From contig JAAMXP010000808.1 of assembly GCA_019693395.1 (NCBI GenBank), positions 1-24,666 of the forward strand: a stretch of DNA of 24,666 bases, given 5' to 3'. The position numbers and the translations under genes were made by a program. Positions within the stretch are counted from its first letter, which is position 1; every line of letters starts with the position of its first letter. Of this stretch, positions 15,649-24,666 are shown in pieces. Source of the DNA: Ettlia oleoabundans (lineage: Eukaryota; Chlorophyta; Chlorophyceae; Chlamydomonadales). The notes under the pieces were generated by a model. The model was given only the letters and a program-made list of their open reading frames with translations, had not been told where the DNA came from and searched no databases.

Positions 15649-18600
15649 ATGGTGCGTCGCTGGAGGCACCAGCATGCTCATTGATGCCAGCGCTGTCTGC
15701 TGACTGGGGCGGGCTGCATGGCGGGGATGGCCGCACTCCGCGTCATACTATCGCCATCAGATGCGCCTGCGGGATGGCAGCGGCATGACAGGCTCCAGCC
15801 TGGGCTCTGTTGAGGGCAGTGGCGGCTGTAGTGGGGCAGGCAGCGTGCCTTTGGCAGCCAACCCGACGGAGGTTGCGGCACACGCGGCCTGGAAGGCGCC
15901 CCGCTCTGTTCCGAACCAGCAGCAGCGCTGCACGCGAAGACGACGGCAGCGGCGAGGGCAGCGGCAGCGCGGCAAAAAGCCACTGTCCTCGTCACAGCCT
16001 CCTGGCAGTCAGCTTCAAGTGCTGCCATGCAGGGACAAGCGATACCATTGTTGGGTAGCCGTTGTGACATAACCAAGCGCCATTGCTGACCTGTAGTGCG
16101 AGCCGGCTGCGTGCTGTCACGTCCCCTTAATTGTTGCAGGTGGCTGACAAGAAGGCCAGCAACCCCATGCGGGAGATCCGCGTCTCCAAGCTGGTGCTGA
16201 ACTGCTGCACTGGCGAGAGTGGAGATCGCCTGCAGAAGGCCGCCAAGATAAGCACTGCTGCGGCACGCGGGTGGCAATGGGCAGGGTGGCGTGGGCAGGG
16301 CAGCACCCAGGTGCTGTATGCAAGAAGCTGCTGGGCTGTTGACAACGCATGCAGCAATAACAGCCCTCTCCCGCGTCCATACAGTTGGACATGCCAGCCT
16401 TGGATTCCCTGTTGCTTTTTATTCTGGCAGCTCTAGCGGTTGTTCACTTCTGGGGATTAACGCCAGCACTTACCTTCCGCTGTTCTTCCTCCCCCTTCCC
16501 TGCTTCGTTCGCCTGCCTGCACGTGCTGGAGCAGCTGACCGGCCAGCAGCCCGTGTTCGGCAAGGCTCGCTACACTGTGCGCCAGTGGTCTATCCGTCGT
16601 AACGAGAAGATCTCTGCGCACGTGACTGTGCGCGGCGAGAAGGCCATGCAGCTGCTGGTGGGTAGCTTGCTCTGGGGCATAATTTTGTGCGCTATCTTTC
16701 AATGCGGCTGGTTTGGGTTTATGAGCGCATTATCTTTTTGGTGGGGGAGTTGAGAATGCTGCTGCAGCTGCTTCTGCTGCTTGGTTGGATGCTCTGCTGC
16801 CAGTTAGCTGCGTCAGTCATAACAGCGGCAGCTTGGCGCCGTCCCGCACACAGCACCAATGGTAGCAGCGACAACAGTTGCCATGGGCAGCAGGCAAAAG
16901 AGCGGCGCAATGGCGAGTAGTCGGGCTGGTGGGCCGCCAGCAGCGCTGGTGGACAGCAGCAGGAACTTCGTGCCGGGGCAGGGCGAACCCCAGCTTTTCA
17001 GCCGCTTGCGGGGGGTCTTTCCGCAAGCGTGCTGCCAGCAAACAGCTTTGGTCAACCCTGCAGATGGCATCTATTTCAGCCAACCAGCCAGCCAGCCAGC
17101 TAAGCAACATGGAGCGGCTGCTTGCAGCTGGGCACAAACAAGCACGAAAGCTGTGCAAGTAGCGGCGCAGTGAGCAGCGCACAAGGAGCATTCCTGCCAG
17201 CACAGCCTTGGGTCCCAGCTTGTGAGCCGGCCTGCGGCAGCGCTTTGACCCAGTGTGCAGCCCACAGCGAGCATCCTGGCGATGTAGATAATGCTGGTTG
17301 GCAGTCATCTGTGGTAGCCAGTTGGCTGCTACGGCAGCTCCACAGTCTAGCGTCTGCCCACCTGCCTGGCACGCCTGCAACGGCTGTTAAGGCAGTGGCT
17401 GACGTGCTATAAGGCTGAGGCTGAGCTTCCCTGTGGGGTGTTCATGGGCTCAAGCAAGGAGGCGTCACTCACACTCGCGGGGCAGCTCAGCCTCAGCCGC
17501 GTGGCACGTCAGCCACCGCCTCAGCAAGTGCAGACACGTGACTCAGCTGTCCAACCAACAGCGTGCCAATTGATGTGGCGTGCGCTCCTTCATGATTTGC
17601 ATCAGCTGTCTAGCAGGCTAATCTACACCCCTGGCTGGACAAACTCTCCGGCAAATTCAACCCTCCGAACCAAAATGCAACCCTCTGAACCAAAACAGCC
17701 AAAATTCCAACAATGAAACGCATGCTGCCGCCTCGGTTTTTCTCGCCTTGCCCCATGTCTCAATGCCGCCTGCCCGCACGACGTGTCTCGCCCCCTGCAG
17801 GAGGCTGGCCTGAAGGTGAAGGAGTACGAGCTCATTCGCCGCAACTTCTCCGACTCTGGCAACTTTGGTTTTGGCATCAACGAGCACATTGACCTGGGCA
17901 TCAAGTACGACCCATCCACCGGCATCTACGGTGAGTTTTTTGCTGGCGTCAATCTCGATACTGCAGCCTTGCAGCAATAAGGGGCTGGGAGCAGAGGTGC
18001 GGGGTTCAGGCAGAAGGAACTTGAGCCGATGCTCAGGAGGCGTGGGTCGCAGCCACCTATGTGTGCGAACTTGCAAGTTTATAGAAAAGGGTGGTTGACG
18101 TAGGGGTGGTTGTGAGGAGGGCACTGATTTTACTGATTACAGTTCGCATGTTCCCACCTGAGGGCGAACATGTATGAGCTCGGTGCCACATCAGCTGTCA
18201 GCCTGGCGGGCCGTCAGCGGTGCATGGACCGGTGGCTGCGGCTGCCTGCCCATGTGTCGGCCTCGGCAGACGCATTGTGCCCCTCTCCATGGGCCTGCTT
18301 GAATGTCGGGGAAGCGGTACACACCCCTGCTTGTACAAAAAAAGGACCTGTGGCAGCACGTCCCGCACTCATTCTGATCTGGCATTGCACCTCATGCATC
18401 CACTTGCACACTTGCCTTTTCGCTAAAGCCCTTATCTCGTTATGTATTTCTGCCCACTCGGTTTCTGACTTCCTGATGCATATCTTTTGGCATCGTAAAT
18501 CTGTTCTCTAGACCTCCGGGTTGTGTTTGAACCGCTTCATAGCTTGGCACATCTCCTCACATAGGAGTGCCATCTTCTGTTCCCTGTTCCTCCCTTTCCT

Positions 18601-19181
18601 CGTGCCCTCCCGTTCCTCGCTGCACCCTGACAGGGACTACTGGATTAAGCCGTCCGCTCTCTCATCATATCTCCGGCTGCCTTTCCTCACATCCTTCTTA
18701 CCCCTTCCTCTTCCTTCTTCGTTTAACCCTCACAGGTATGGACTTCTACGTTGTGCTGGAGCGCCCCGGCTACCGCGTGGCGCGCCGCCGCAAGCAGCTG
18801 GCCAAGGTTGGCGTGCAGCACCGCGTGACCAAGGACGACGCTATCAAGTGGTTCCAGCAGAAGTGCGTACTGCTGTACTGCAGCTGCTGAACAGCTGCGG
18901 CTTTATGCCACATTGTCCGGTGCTGTGCGGTCATTTGTGCGATGTTGCGTCAGTTCCTGTACCACTGGTGCTGCGCTGCACGGCCGTTTGGTGCCCCTGC
19001 TTCCGTGCTGTCCCACTTGGCAACATTATTGCCAATACTTGGCCCCCTTCTTCTCATTGTTCTGCGCTGGCAGAGGTCCTCTGCCTTTGACTCTCACACC
19101 AGAACCTCACGGACGCCCCTTGTCCCCCTTATCTGTCGCAGGTTTGAGGGCGTGGTCCTCAACAAGGCTCATGCCAGTTAA
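15649..19181 (+). CDS. RPL11: 60S ribosomal protein L11 (uL5)
   Basis: Predicted exons are 15649-15651 (ATG alone), 16140-16247, 16523-16657, 17801-17930, 18736-18862 and 19142-19181. Together they give 180 residues, normal for eukaryotic RPL11. The protein binds 5S rRNA in the central protuberance of the 60S subunit. Near-invariant segments identify it: [70 protein letters not shown] [54 protein letters not shown] and FEGVVLNK. The initiator exon is inferred: ATG followed directly by GTGCGT, giving MVADKK. The intron between exons 2 and 3 has AT and AC ends. Introns 3 and 4 are long (1143 and 805 nt). TGTAA follows the stop by about 220 nt. Confidence 0.93.
16248..16522 (+). other. AT-AC intron in RPL11
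   Basis: The exon ends GCCGCCAAG and the intron begins ATAAGC. It ends CCTGCCTGCAC, and the next exon starts GTGCTGGAGCAG. This phase-0 junction rebuilds the conserved KAAKVLEQLTG exactly. No GT-AG pair gives this spacing. A long pyrimidine tract precedes the acceptor, the donor is not ATATCC, and no TTAAC-type branch site sits within 20 nt of the acceptor. It therefore resembles the rare U2-dependent AT-AC class, not a U12 intron. Confidence 0.75.
16658..17800 (+). other. long RPL11 intron 3
   Basis: This 1143-nt GT-AG intron starts GTGGGT and ends CCCCTGCAG. It contains an AGCC microsatellite near 17084-17099 and the 20-bp tandem repeat. I see no coding signal or recognisable snoRNA boxes, although a snoRNA could be missed by eye. 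Confidence 0.6.
17658..17697 (+). repeat. 20-bp tandem duplication in RPL11 intron 3
   Basis: Two adjacent 20-bp units (17658-17677 and 17678-17697) begin CAACCCTC and continue GAACCAAAA, with three differences. They lie just upstream of the exon 4 acceptor. Confidence 0.7.
17931..18735 (+). other. long RPL11 intron 4
   Basis: This 805-nt GT-AG intron runs from GTGAGT to CCCTCACAG. The last 200 nt are strongly pyrimidine-rich. No supported feature was found inside. Confidence 0.6.
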
Positions 19182-19637
19182 GCGCAACACCTCGCAGTAG
19201 CAACGGCAGCGCTTGCAGCGAACGCAACCGCGCAGTTGCTGCTCTGCTTTGTATGGCAGTAGGAGCAGCAGCAATTGCAGCGGTGCAGGGCAGGGCACAG
19301 CCGCTCGCGGGGAGCTCCTTTCTTTTCCAAAGTAGTTGCCCCTGACTAGCCTTCACGATAGCGCATCACACCGGCTGTTTGGGCGGCTGAACCTGTTCCT
19401 GTAACGCACACAACCACAAACAGTTGGCGAGAGGTAAAGAGAGAATTAAACAACGCCGTGACTGGCCGGTTGGTCTATTGGCCTGTCCAACGGCTCTGTA
19501 GCGCCATGAATGTGATGTGTACCTGTGGGGCAACTGAAGGCAACGAGCCGGTAACCGATCGTTATCGTGGGGTTCTTGTTTTCTCTTGTCGTGGGTCCTT
19601 TGCTGCCCTGCAGCACCCTGCAATATAGGCCAACAAG
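19182..19637. other. RPL11 3' UTR and promoter region of the fasciclin gene
   Basis: TGTAA at 19400-19404 is a probable poly(A) signal for RPL11. The remaining ~230 bp before the next start codon must hold the promoter of the fasciclin gene; no clear TATA or other motif was recognised. Confidence 0.5.
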
Positions 19638-22600
19638 ATGCAGGGCAGCAGGCACCGTTCAGTGCTGCTGCTGCTGGCCTGCCTGGCTGCATCAGTGGGC
19701 GCGGCTGTGCCTAGGTGGGACTATTTCGAGCTAAGAGAGCTCACAGAAGAAGGCCAAGGTGTGCCAGCACCTCAGCTTGCCATCCAAGATGCCTCCGAGG
19801 TTAGCGGCGCCGCCAACCCACCACCAACCTCACCCCCAGAAGCTTCAGTTCCTGCCACTGCCACTCCTGCGCCACCCCCTGGCAGCCCGCCACCACCAGT
19901 GCCAGCCGAGCAGCCGGCACTACAGGAGGCGGCGCCTGTACCCGTCCCGCTGGCTGCGCCGCCGGTAACCTTGGACCCGCCTGCTGACAGTTCTGACCCA
20001 GGAGCCGCAGCAACTGTAGAACCAGCAGATGCACAGCCAGCCGAGGAGCAGCTCACAGCAGGGTCACAGCCAACAGGCGCCCAGCCCACAGTTGAAGCAC
20101 AGCCACCAGACGTGCAGCTTACACCAGCTGCACCGCCAACAGGGGCGCAACCTGCACCAGGGCCACAGCCAGCCGAGGCGCAACCTGCACCGGGGCCACA
20201 GGCAATAGGTGCTGAGCTCACACCAAGCATACAGCCAGCCACAGCCCAGCCGCTACCAGGGGCACAGCCAGCCGTGCCTCAGCCCGCACCAGGGGCAATG
20301 ACAGCACCATCACAGCCGCTACCAGGGGCACAGATAACGTCGGTGCAGCCCCCACCAGGGGCACAGCCAGCCATGCCTCAGCCCTCGCCAGGGGCACTGA
20401 CAGCACCATCGCAGCCGCTACCAGGGCCACAGACAGCATCGGTGCAGGCCCTACCATCGACACAGCCTTCACTGCAGGGAACACAGCTCACCCCCGCGGC
20501 GCAACTGCCACCGGTTGAGCCTATACCACAGTCGCCGCCTGCACCACAGGCACCACCACAGTTTCTGACAGTTGATCCCACAGCTGATCCCACACCTGCG
20601 GCAGCCCCCCTTCTGCCTGCTTCACCGCCAGCCTCGCCCCAAACCCTAGAGCCAGTTGTGTCACAAAGCCCAGCGGCAGGTGCGCCGTCGGGGCCAGCGG
20701 CACTGCGAGCCACGGCACCAGAACCTGAGCCAGTTGGCTTAGGAGCAGCTGTGCCACTGGATGCGAGCGGCATTGTCAACGCGTGTGCCTGCACAGCAGA
20801 CGGCGTGAGTGGCGGCTTTAACACGACAAGTAAGGGATTCACTGACAGTGTCAGATTTGGGCTGTGTCTTGGGGAGGCCTACTGCCTTGTGCACCTGTGC
20901 ACCTGTGTCAAGGCGGTGGGCAACCGTAGGTGCTCAATTTACTACTTTCTACATTTGTTTCTGTCCCAGTTTAGCGGAGCCCCATCTCCAGGGTTTCTGC
21001 TTGCCCTGTCATTACAAGATGTCCCATACGCCTGACATTGCAGCCGTTGGCTGTGGGCAGTGGCTGTTGAACGAGGGTAGCAACGCATGGATTTGCTACG
21101 TCACGGTGCGGGGCAGGGCCTGCTGCTGAGGGATGCCTGTGTCTAAGATGATTTACAGCGGAGGGGTGTGTAGACCCAGACAACAGCTCACTTTCAACAG
21201 CTTTGCTTGGCTTGAAGGACCTACTTAAGAGGCTTCTTTCTGCCCTGTGCTCAAGTTTGACAGCGACAATGCCCTGCAAGTAGCCAACACGAGCCTCCCA
21301 GCTAACACAATTACCTCACATCCGCTTGCATTGACTGTTTCACAGGCCCCGCCTACTGCTGTGCAGGCACCAGCGCTGTGCTATCAGGGATTGGCGCTTA
21401 CGATGGACGTTCGCTACCCAGGTGTGTGCGGTTGGTGGGTGGTATGGGTGGTGGGCGACGCTCTCGTGATGTGTTTCCGCGTGGATTTGGGCGTGCTGTT
21501 CTGTGGTGCTGTGCTGCGCTGCCCTGTGCTGCGCATCTGTGAATGGTTGCAAGTGCGGCATGAGGCGGGGCTAAAACCGATTCACTAGCTCCCGACATGG
21601 AGTTAAGCGAAGCTTCAAGACGTCTTCCCATGTACCTCATAGCCACTGTAATTTACAAAGCTGCTCTGCACTGGTTCTCCCTGAGAAACACTGCAGAGCT
21701 TTGCACATTTTGCATGCTGTGCATGCCCTGTGCTGTGCATGTTACACATGGTGTGCATGCTTTGCTGACACCATATCATGTATCTGCTTTGCCCTGCGAT
21801 GGCCCACAGGCGCTGCCTACCGTGGCTGCCTGCCTCCCACCCCTGGCAACGCCACCACCAGCACCGGAGACCCGCTTCCGGCCGTTGGCGGGGTGCTGAG
21901 CCGTGCCCCGCAGCTGAGCACTCTCCGGGATGCGCTGCGGGCTGCCAACCTGCAGCGTGTGGCTGGGGAGCAAATCACAGGTGCCTTGCCAGTAGTGGGG
22001 GTGCGCCGCTAATGGTGTTTGGGGGGCCTAGCAGAAATGTGGAGGCTTTCCAGCTGATTCTGCCCTTGTAGAGGGACTGCTACACTGGTGTGAGCTGCAC
22101 CTTCACAACGGCTATCCATGCTGGGTCGAGAAGAGAAATGGCGGATTGTTTCGTTCTCTTTCATACTCAGCCGGTATAATATTGAATATATGGCTGTGAG
22201 TGCCTGCTCCTGTGCTCTGCAGTTTTCGCGCCCTCCAATGCCGCCTTCACCTCGGCTCTTCTGTCCGGCCAGCTGTGGCAGCTCCTGCAGCCAGATGCTG
22301 CTGCAGAGGTCGCCAGCGCCGATGGCAGCGAGCAGGCAGCGGCAGCCGTGCAGCAGCTGCTGCTGGATCACCTAGCGCCCGGCCGCTTTCTGATGGCTGA
22401 TTTGGAGGAAATGGCTGCAATTGCCTCCTCCTCTGTCGATGGTGCCGCCGCTGTTGGCCCAGACGGCAGCCTGGTGACAGCTAGCGACAGACATGAGGGT
22501 GCAAGCGGCGACCAGCCAGGCACTTACCTGACGATGATGAGTGGCAGGCGGGCGCTGGTCACCACCCAAAATGGTGAGGTGCCTGGATGCTGCCTTTAAA

Positions 22601-24666
22601 GATATATTTAATTGACATCTATATCACACATTATACTCCATATTCTCTTTTGTCCCATCGCAGCTGTACTAGTCCATCCATGCACTACAACCTTGCCAAC
22701 CAGGGATGCTTCTCTCAACATAGGCTGTTGCTGCCACAGGCTCCTCCCCTAAGCACCAGGCCCCCATCCTTGCGCCTCGCAGGCTCCCTGACAGTGGGCA
22801 ATGCATCAATTGCATTGGCAGACCTCCAGGCCAGCAACGGGGTGGTGCATGTGATGCAGGGCTTGCTGGAAACACTGCCGCCAGAGCCAGAACCAGATCA
22901 GGAACCGGAGCCACAACCAGCTGAGCCAGAGCCACAGCCGCTACCAGCACCACCAATAGAACCGCCACAGCCGGAGGCACAACTAGAGACACAGCCAACA
23001 CAGCCACAGGCACAGCCAGCAGTAACACCGCAGGCACAGCCGCAGCCAGCAGCAGTACCAGAACCACCGCCAGCAGTAGCGCCAGTTCAGCCACAGCCAC
23101 AGCCAGTGATAGCACCAGAGCCAGCCCCCGCAGCCCCACAGGCAGCTGCCCCGGGAGAGGTCTCAGCCCCAGCTTTGCCAGTCCCACCACCAACAGCACC
23201 AGTTGCGGCAGTGCCTGCGGCAGAGCCAACTGCCGCTACTGCACCTGAAGCCCCTGTGGCTGATCAGGCACCCACAGCCATAGTGGAAGCACCACCTGAT
23301 GACGGTTTGGCAGCGGCAGCTCCGCAGCCGTCAGCAGGAGAGGCGGCAGGGTGGGAGGCAGTTGAAGCCAATTTCTCGTGGCTGGGACTCCCGACACCAG
23401 AGGCCCCTCCGGCATTGGCCCCCGTCCCTCTGCCACAGGCAGCTGAAGCACAGGCCACACCTCCAAGTTCACCTGTACCTGTGACCGCACCTCCACCTGC
23501 CCCTGCCGCTGTGCCAGAGGTCCCTCCTGCGCCCCTCCCAGCTGACGCCGCCATTCAGCCTCCAGTTCCTTCAACCCAGCCTCCACCGCCACCTGAGGCT
23601 GCAGCTGCAGCCCCAGCAGGGCAGCCACTCCCCGCTTGGATGCTGGAACCCAACCCATTCCTGGCTCGTCCCACCGAACCAACCCCATTGTTGACCGCTC
23701 CCGCCACGGAACCAAGCCCCCTCGTGCCTGCCCCTGAAGCCGAACCTTCCCCGCTCGTGCCAGCTGCCCCTATCGAGCCCAACCCATTCGTGCTTTCCCC
23801 TGCTGCTGCTCCGCCAGCCTCACCAGGCCCCCCTACCCCACAGGCCTCACCGGACCTCCTTACCCCACCAGCCTTGCCAGCCACAGCAGCTAAAGCAGAA
23901 CAGCTGTTGGCAGCCGATGGGGCTGCGGTGCCAACCGCACCACCAGGGGAGCCTGCTGTGCTGAGGGCAGCTCCGGTGCCCGTTGCTGTGGCGGATGCCG
24001 CACCGCCTGTTGCAGAGGCAGAGCTGGATCAGCTGGTGCCTCCTGTTGTGGAGGCAGCGCAGGGAGAGCTGCTGCCTGCCATTGCTGAGGTGGTGGATGG
24101 GCAGGGGCAGGTGGTGCCGCCAGCACCGGAAGTTGAGGAGGCACTGCCGACAGCAGATGAGGAGGTTACAGACACAGTGCAGCAGAATGCAGAGGTTGCA
24201 GGGCTTTTGGACTCAGACCTGGGCTGTGTCGAGGTGCCAACGCCCGATGGATTCACCTGCAACCAGCAACAGGTGGGGCAACTCGCCGGCTTTGTTGCAG
24301 TTGCAGTTGAAGTGCGGCCCATGGTTGGGTGTCTTGCAATTGCATGGTGCGTGGTGCAGCCACCTGAGCCTTCCTTGCTGAGTGGCAGGCTGCCTGCCTG
24401 CTACTTATATTCTAGGCGCAGGGAATCCTGTCGCGTGCAGCTATGGCCGCCTCAAGGTGCCGCTGTCACCCCCCCTTCAGGCATGGGGCAAGTGTGGCGA
24501 ACCTTGGATGCTGCTTGGCGGCTACTGCCGGCGTACCTGCGGCCTATGTGCCCCGCTCGAACAGCCACCTGCTGCAGTACCGCTAACAGCTGAGCCAGTC
24601 GTGCCTCTGAGAGCGCAGCCGTCACCCCCACCCCCACCGCCCCCGCCCTCGCCATCACCGCCACCC
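19638..24666 (+). CDS. secreted fasciclin-domain, proline-rich (hydroxyproline-rich) glycoprotein, 3' end missing
   Basis: Exons 19638-20829, 21044-21105, 21346-21421, 21810-21980, 22223-22573, 22783-24272 and 24481 to beyond the window all join in phase, giving at least 1176 residues. The order is as follows. A signal peptide (SVLLLLACLAASVGA) comes first. A Pro/Ala/Gln-rich region (~57-370) has repeats such as QPLPGAQ and TAPSQPLPG. Cysteine module 1 (~380-450) contains CACTADGVSGGFNT, GCGQW, WICYV and PGAAYRGC. A FAS1 domain (~471-650) shows VFAPSNAAF (H1) and NGVVHVMQGLL (H2) with a long loop between. A second Pro-rich region (~650-1095) follows. Cysteine module 2 (1099-1137) has FTCNQQQ and WGKCGEPWM followed by GYCRRTCGLC. 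Then a third, SPPPP-type tract runs off the end. FAS1 domains mediate adhesion, and Volvox algal-CAM pairs FAS1 with an HRGP region. An extracellular-matrix or wall role is inferred. Confidence 0.85.
20025..20480 (+). repeat. degenerate Pro/Ala/Gln repeat array 1
   Basis: Imperfect repeats of about 12-25 codons encode variants of AQPAPGPQ, SQPLPGAQ and TAPSQPLPG. The TAPSQPLPG unit occurs at least twice nearly unchanged (around 20307 and 20400). Such X-Pro arrays are typical O-glycosylated HRGP segments. Confidence 0.7.
22885..23200 (+). repeat. degenerate Pro/Glu/Gln repeat array 2
   Basis: Short repeats such as PEPEP, QPAEPEPQP and QAQPAVTPQAQPQP follow directly after the FAS1 domain. They are more acidic than the first array. 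Confidence 0.7.
24273..24480 (+). other. intron splitting cysteine module 2
   Basis: This 208-nt intron starts GTGGGG and ends CCCTTCAG. Splicing is phase 0 and joins TCNQQQ to AWGKCGEP. The frame stays open if unspliced, but the second half of the cysteine motif would then be lost. Confidence 0.8.

Noticed and set aside
16385..16522. In-frame upstream extension of RPL11 exon 3 reading [12 protein letters not shown]
   Set aside because: It would insert about 46 unrelated hydrophobic residues into an invariant part of a ribosomal protein. It is intron sequence that happens to lack stops.
16817..17380. 187-residue minus-strand open frame in RPL11 intron 3
   Set aside because: It is Cys/Ala/Arg-rich with no domain and no conserved pattern, and lies wholly within an intron on the other strand. 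Probably chance.
21256..21420. Alternative 16-nt micro-exon and a PAYCCAGTS frame in the fasciclin gene
   Set aside because: The frame then fails to enter the FAS1 exon. The direct 21105-21346 junction fits phase on both sides and leads into YPGAAYRGC.
19638..24593. Two separate genes, one Pro-rich secreted and one Pro-rich starting near 22587
   Set aside because: The FAS1 domain is spread over exons 4, 5 and 6 in consistent phase and bridges both parts, so one gene is simpler.
1..24666. tRNA, rRNA or organellar DNA
   Set aside because: No T-arm plus anticodon-arm pattern was recognised by eye, and the introns, histone genes and signal or transit peptides show nuclear DNA. A dedicated tRNA scan was not possible.

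Overview
This looks like nuclear DNA of a green alga, most likely a chlorophyte and possibly a Chlorella-like trebouxiophyte. The DNA is GC-rich. Genes carry many short introns, TGTAA follows stop codons as a probable poly(A) signal, histone genes are divergent and end in a 3' palindrome, and there is a secreted proline-rich fasciclin protein of the algal cell-wall type. I rebuilt genes by hand from splice signals, reading-frame phase and family motifs, so exon edges are predictions. There was no transcript evidence.

Layout, left to right. (1) 549-1794: divergent H2B (minus) and H2A (plus) with a shared ~300 bp promoter, mirror-image 3' stem-loops and a conserved downstream element. (2) 2466-3801: a weakly supported plus-strand gene of unknown function, followed by about 1 kb of apparent non-coding DNA. 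(3) 4772-10213, minus: a six-exon gene for a METTL16-type U6 snRNA/mRNA m6A methyltransferase, preceded in the same frame by a helical segment resembling the N-terminus of the splicing factor SPF30/SMNDC1. One intron is GC-AG. Another has swollen to 2.5 kb because it holds a ~2.4 kb element with iterated terminal inverted repeats. (4) 10407-11553, plus: an 87-residue, probably mitochondrial, single-membrane-span protein made from five exons, three of them tiny. (5) 12126-15354, minus: a seven-exon, probably organelle-targeted protein of the glucose-6-phosphate 1-epimerase fold with replaced active-site residues. (6) 15649-19181, plus: ribosomal protein L11 (uL5), whose second intron appears to be AT-AC. 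(7) 19638 to the window end, plus: a large secreted fasciclin/hydroxyproline-rich glycoprotein with two different cysteine modules, running off the right edge.

Three of the gene pairs (H2B/H2A, METTL16-like/mitochondrial protein, epimerase-like/RPL11) are head to head with only about 190-300 bp between start codons, so bidirectional promoters are the rule here. The genes do not form one pathway. The most notable points are the SPF30-like/METTL16 fusion, the AT-AC intron in a ribosomal protein gene, the TIR element inside an intron, and the probable pseudoenzyme epimerase. No tRNA, rRNA or CRISPR was seen.
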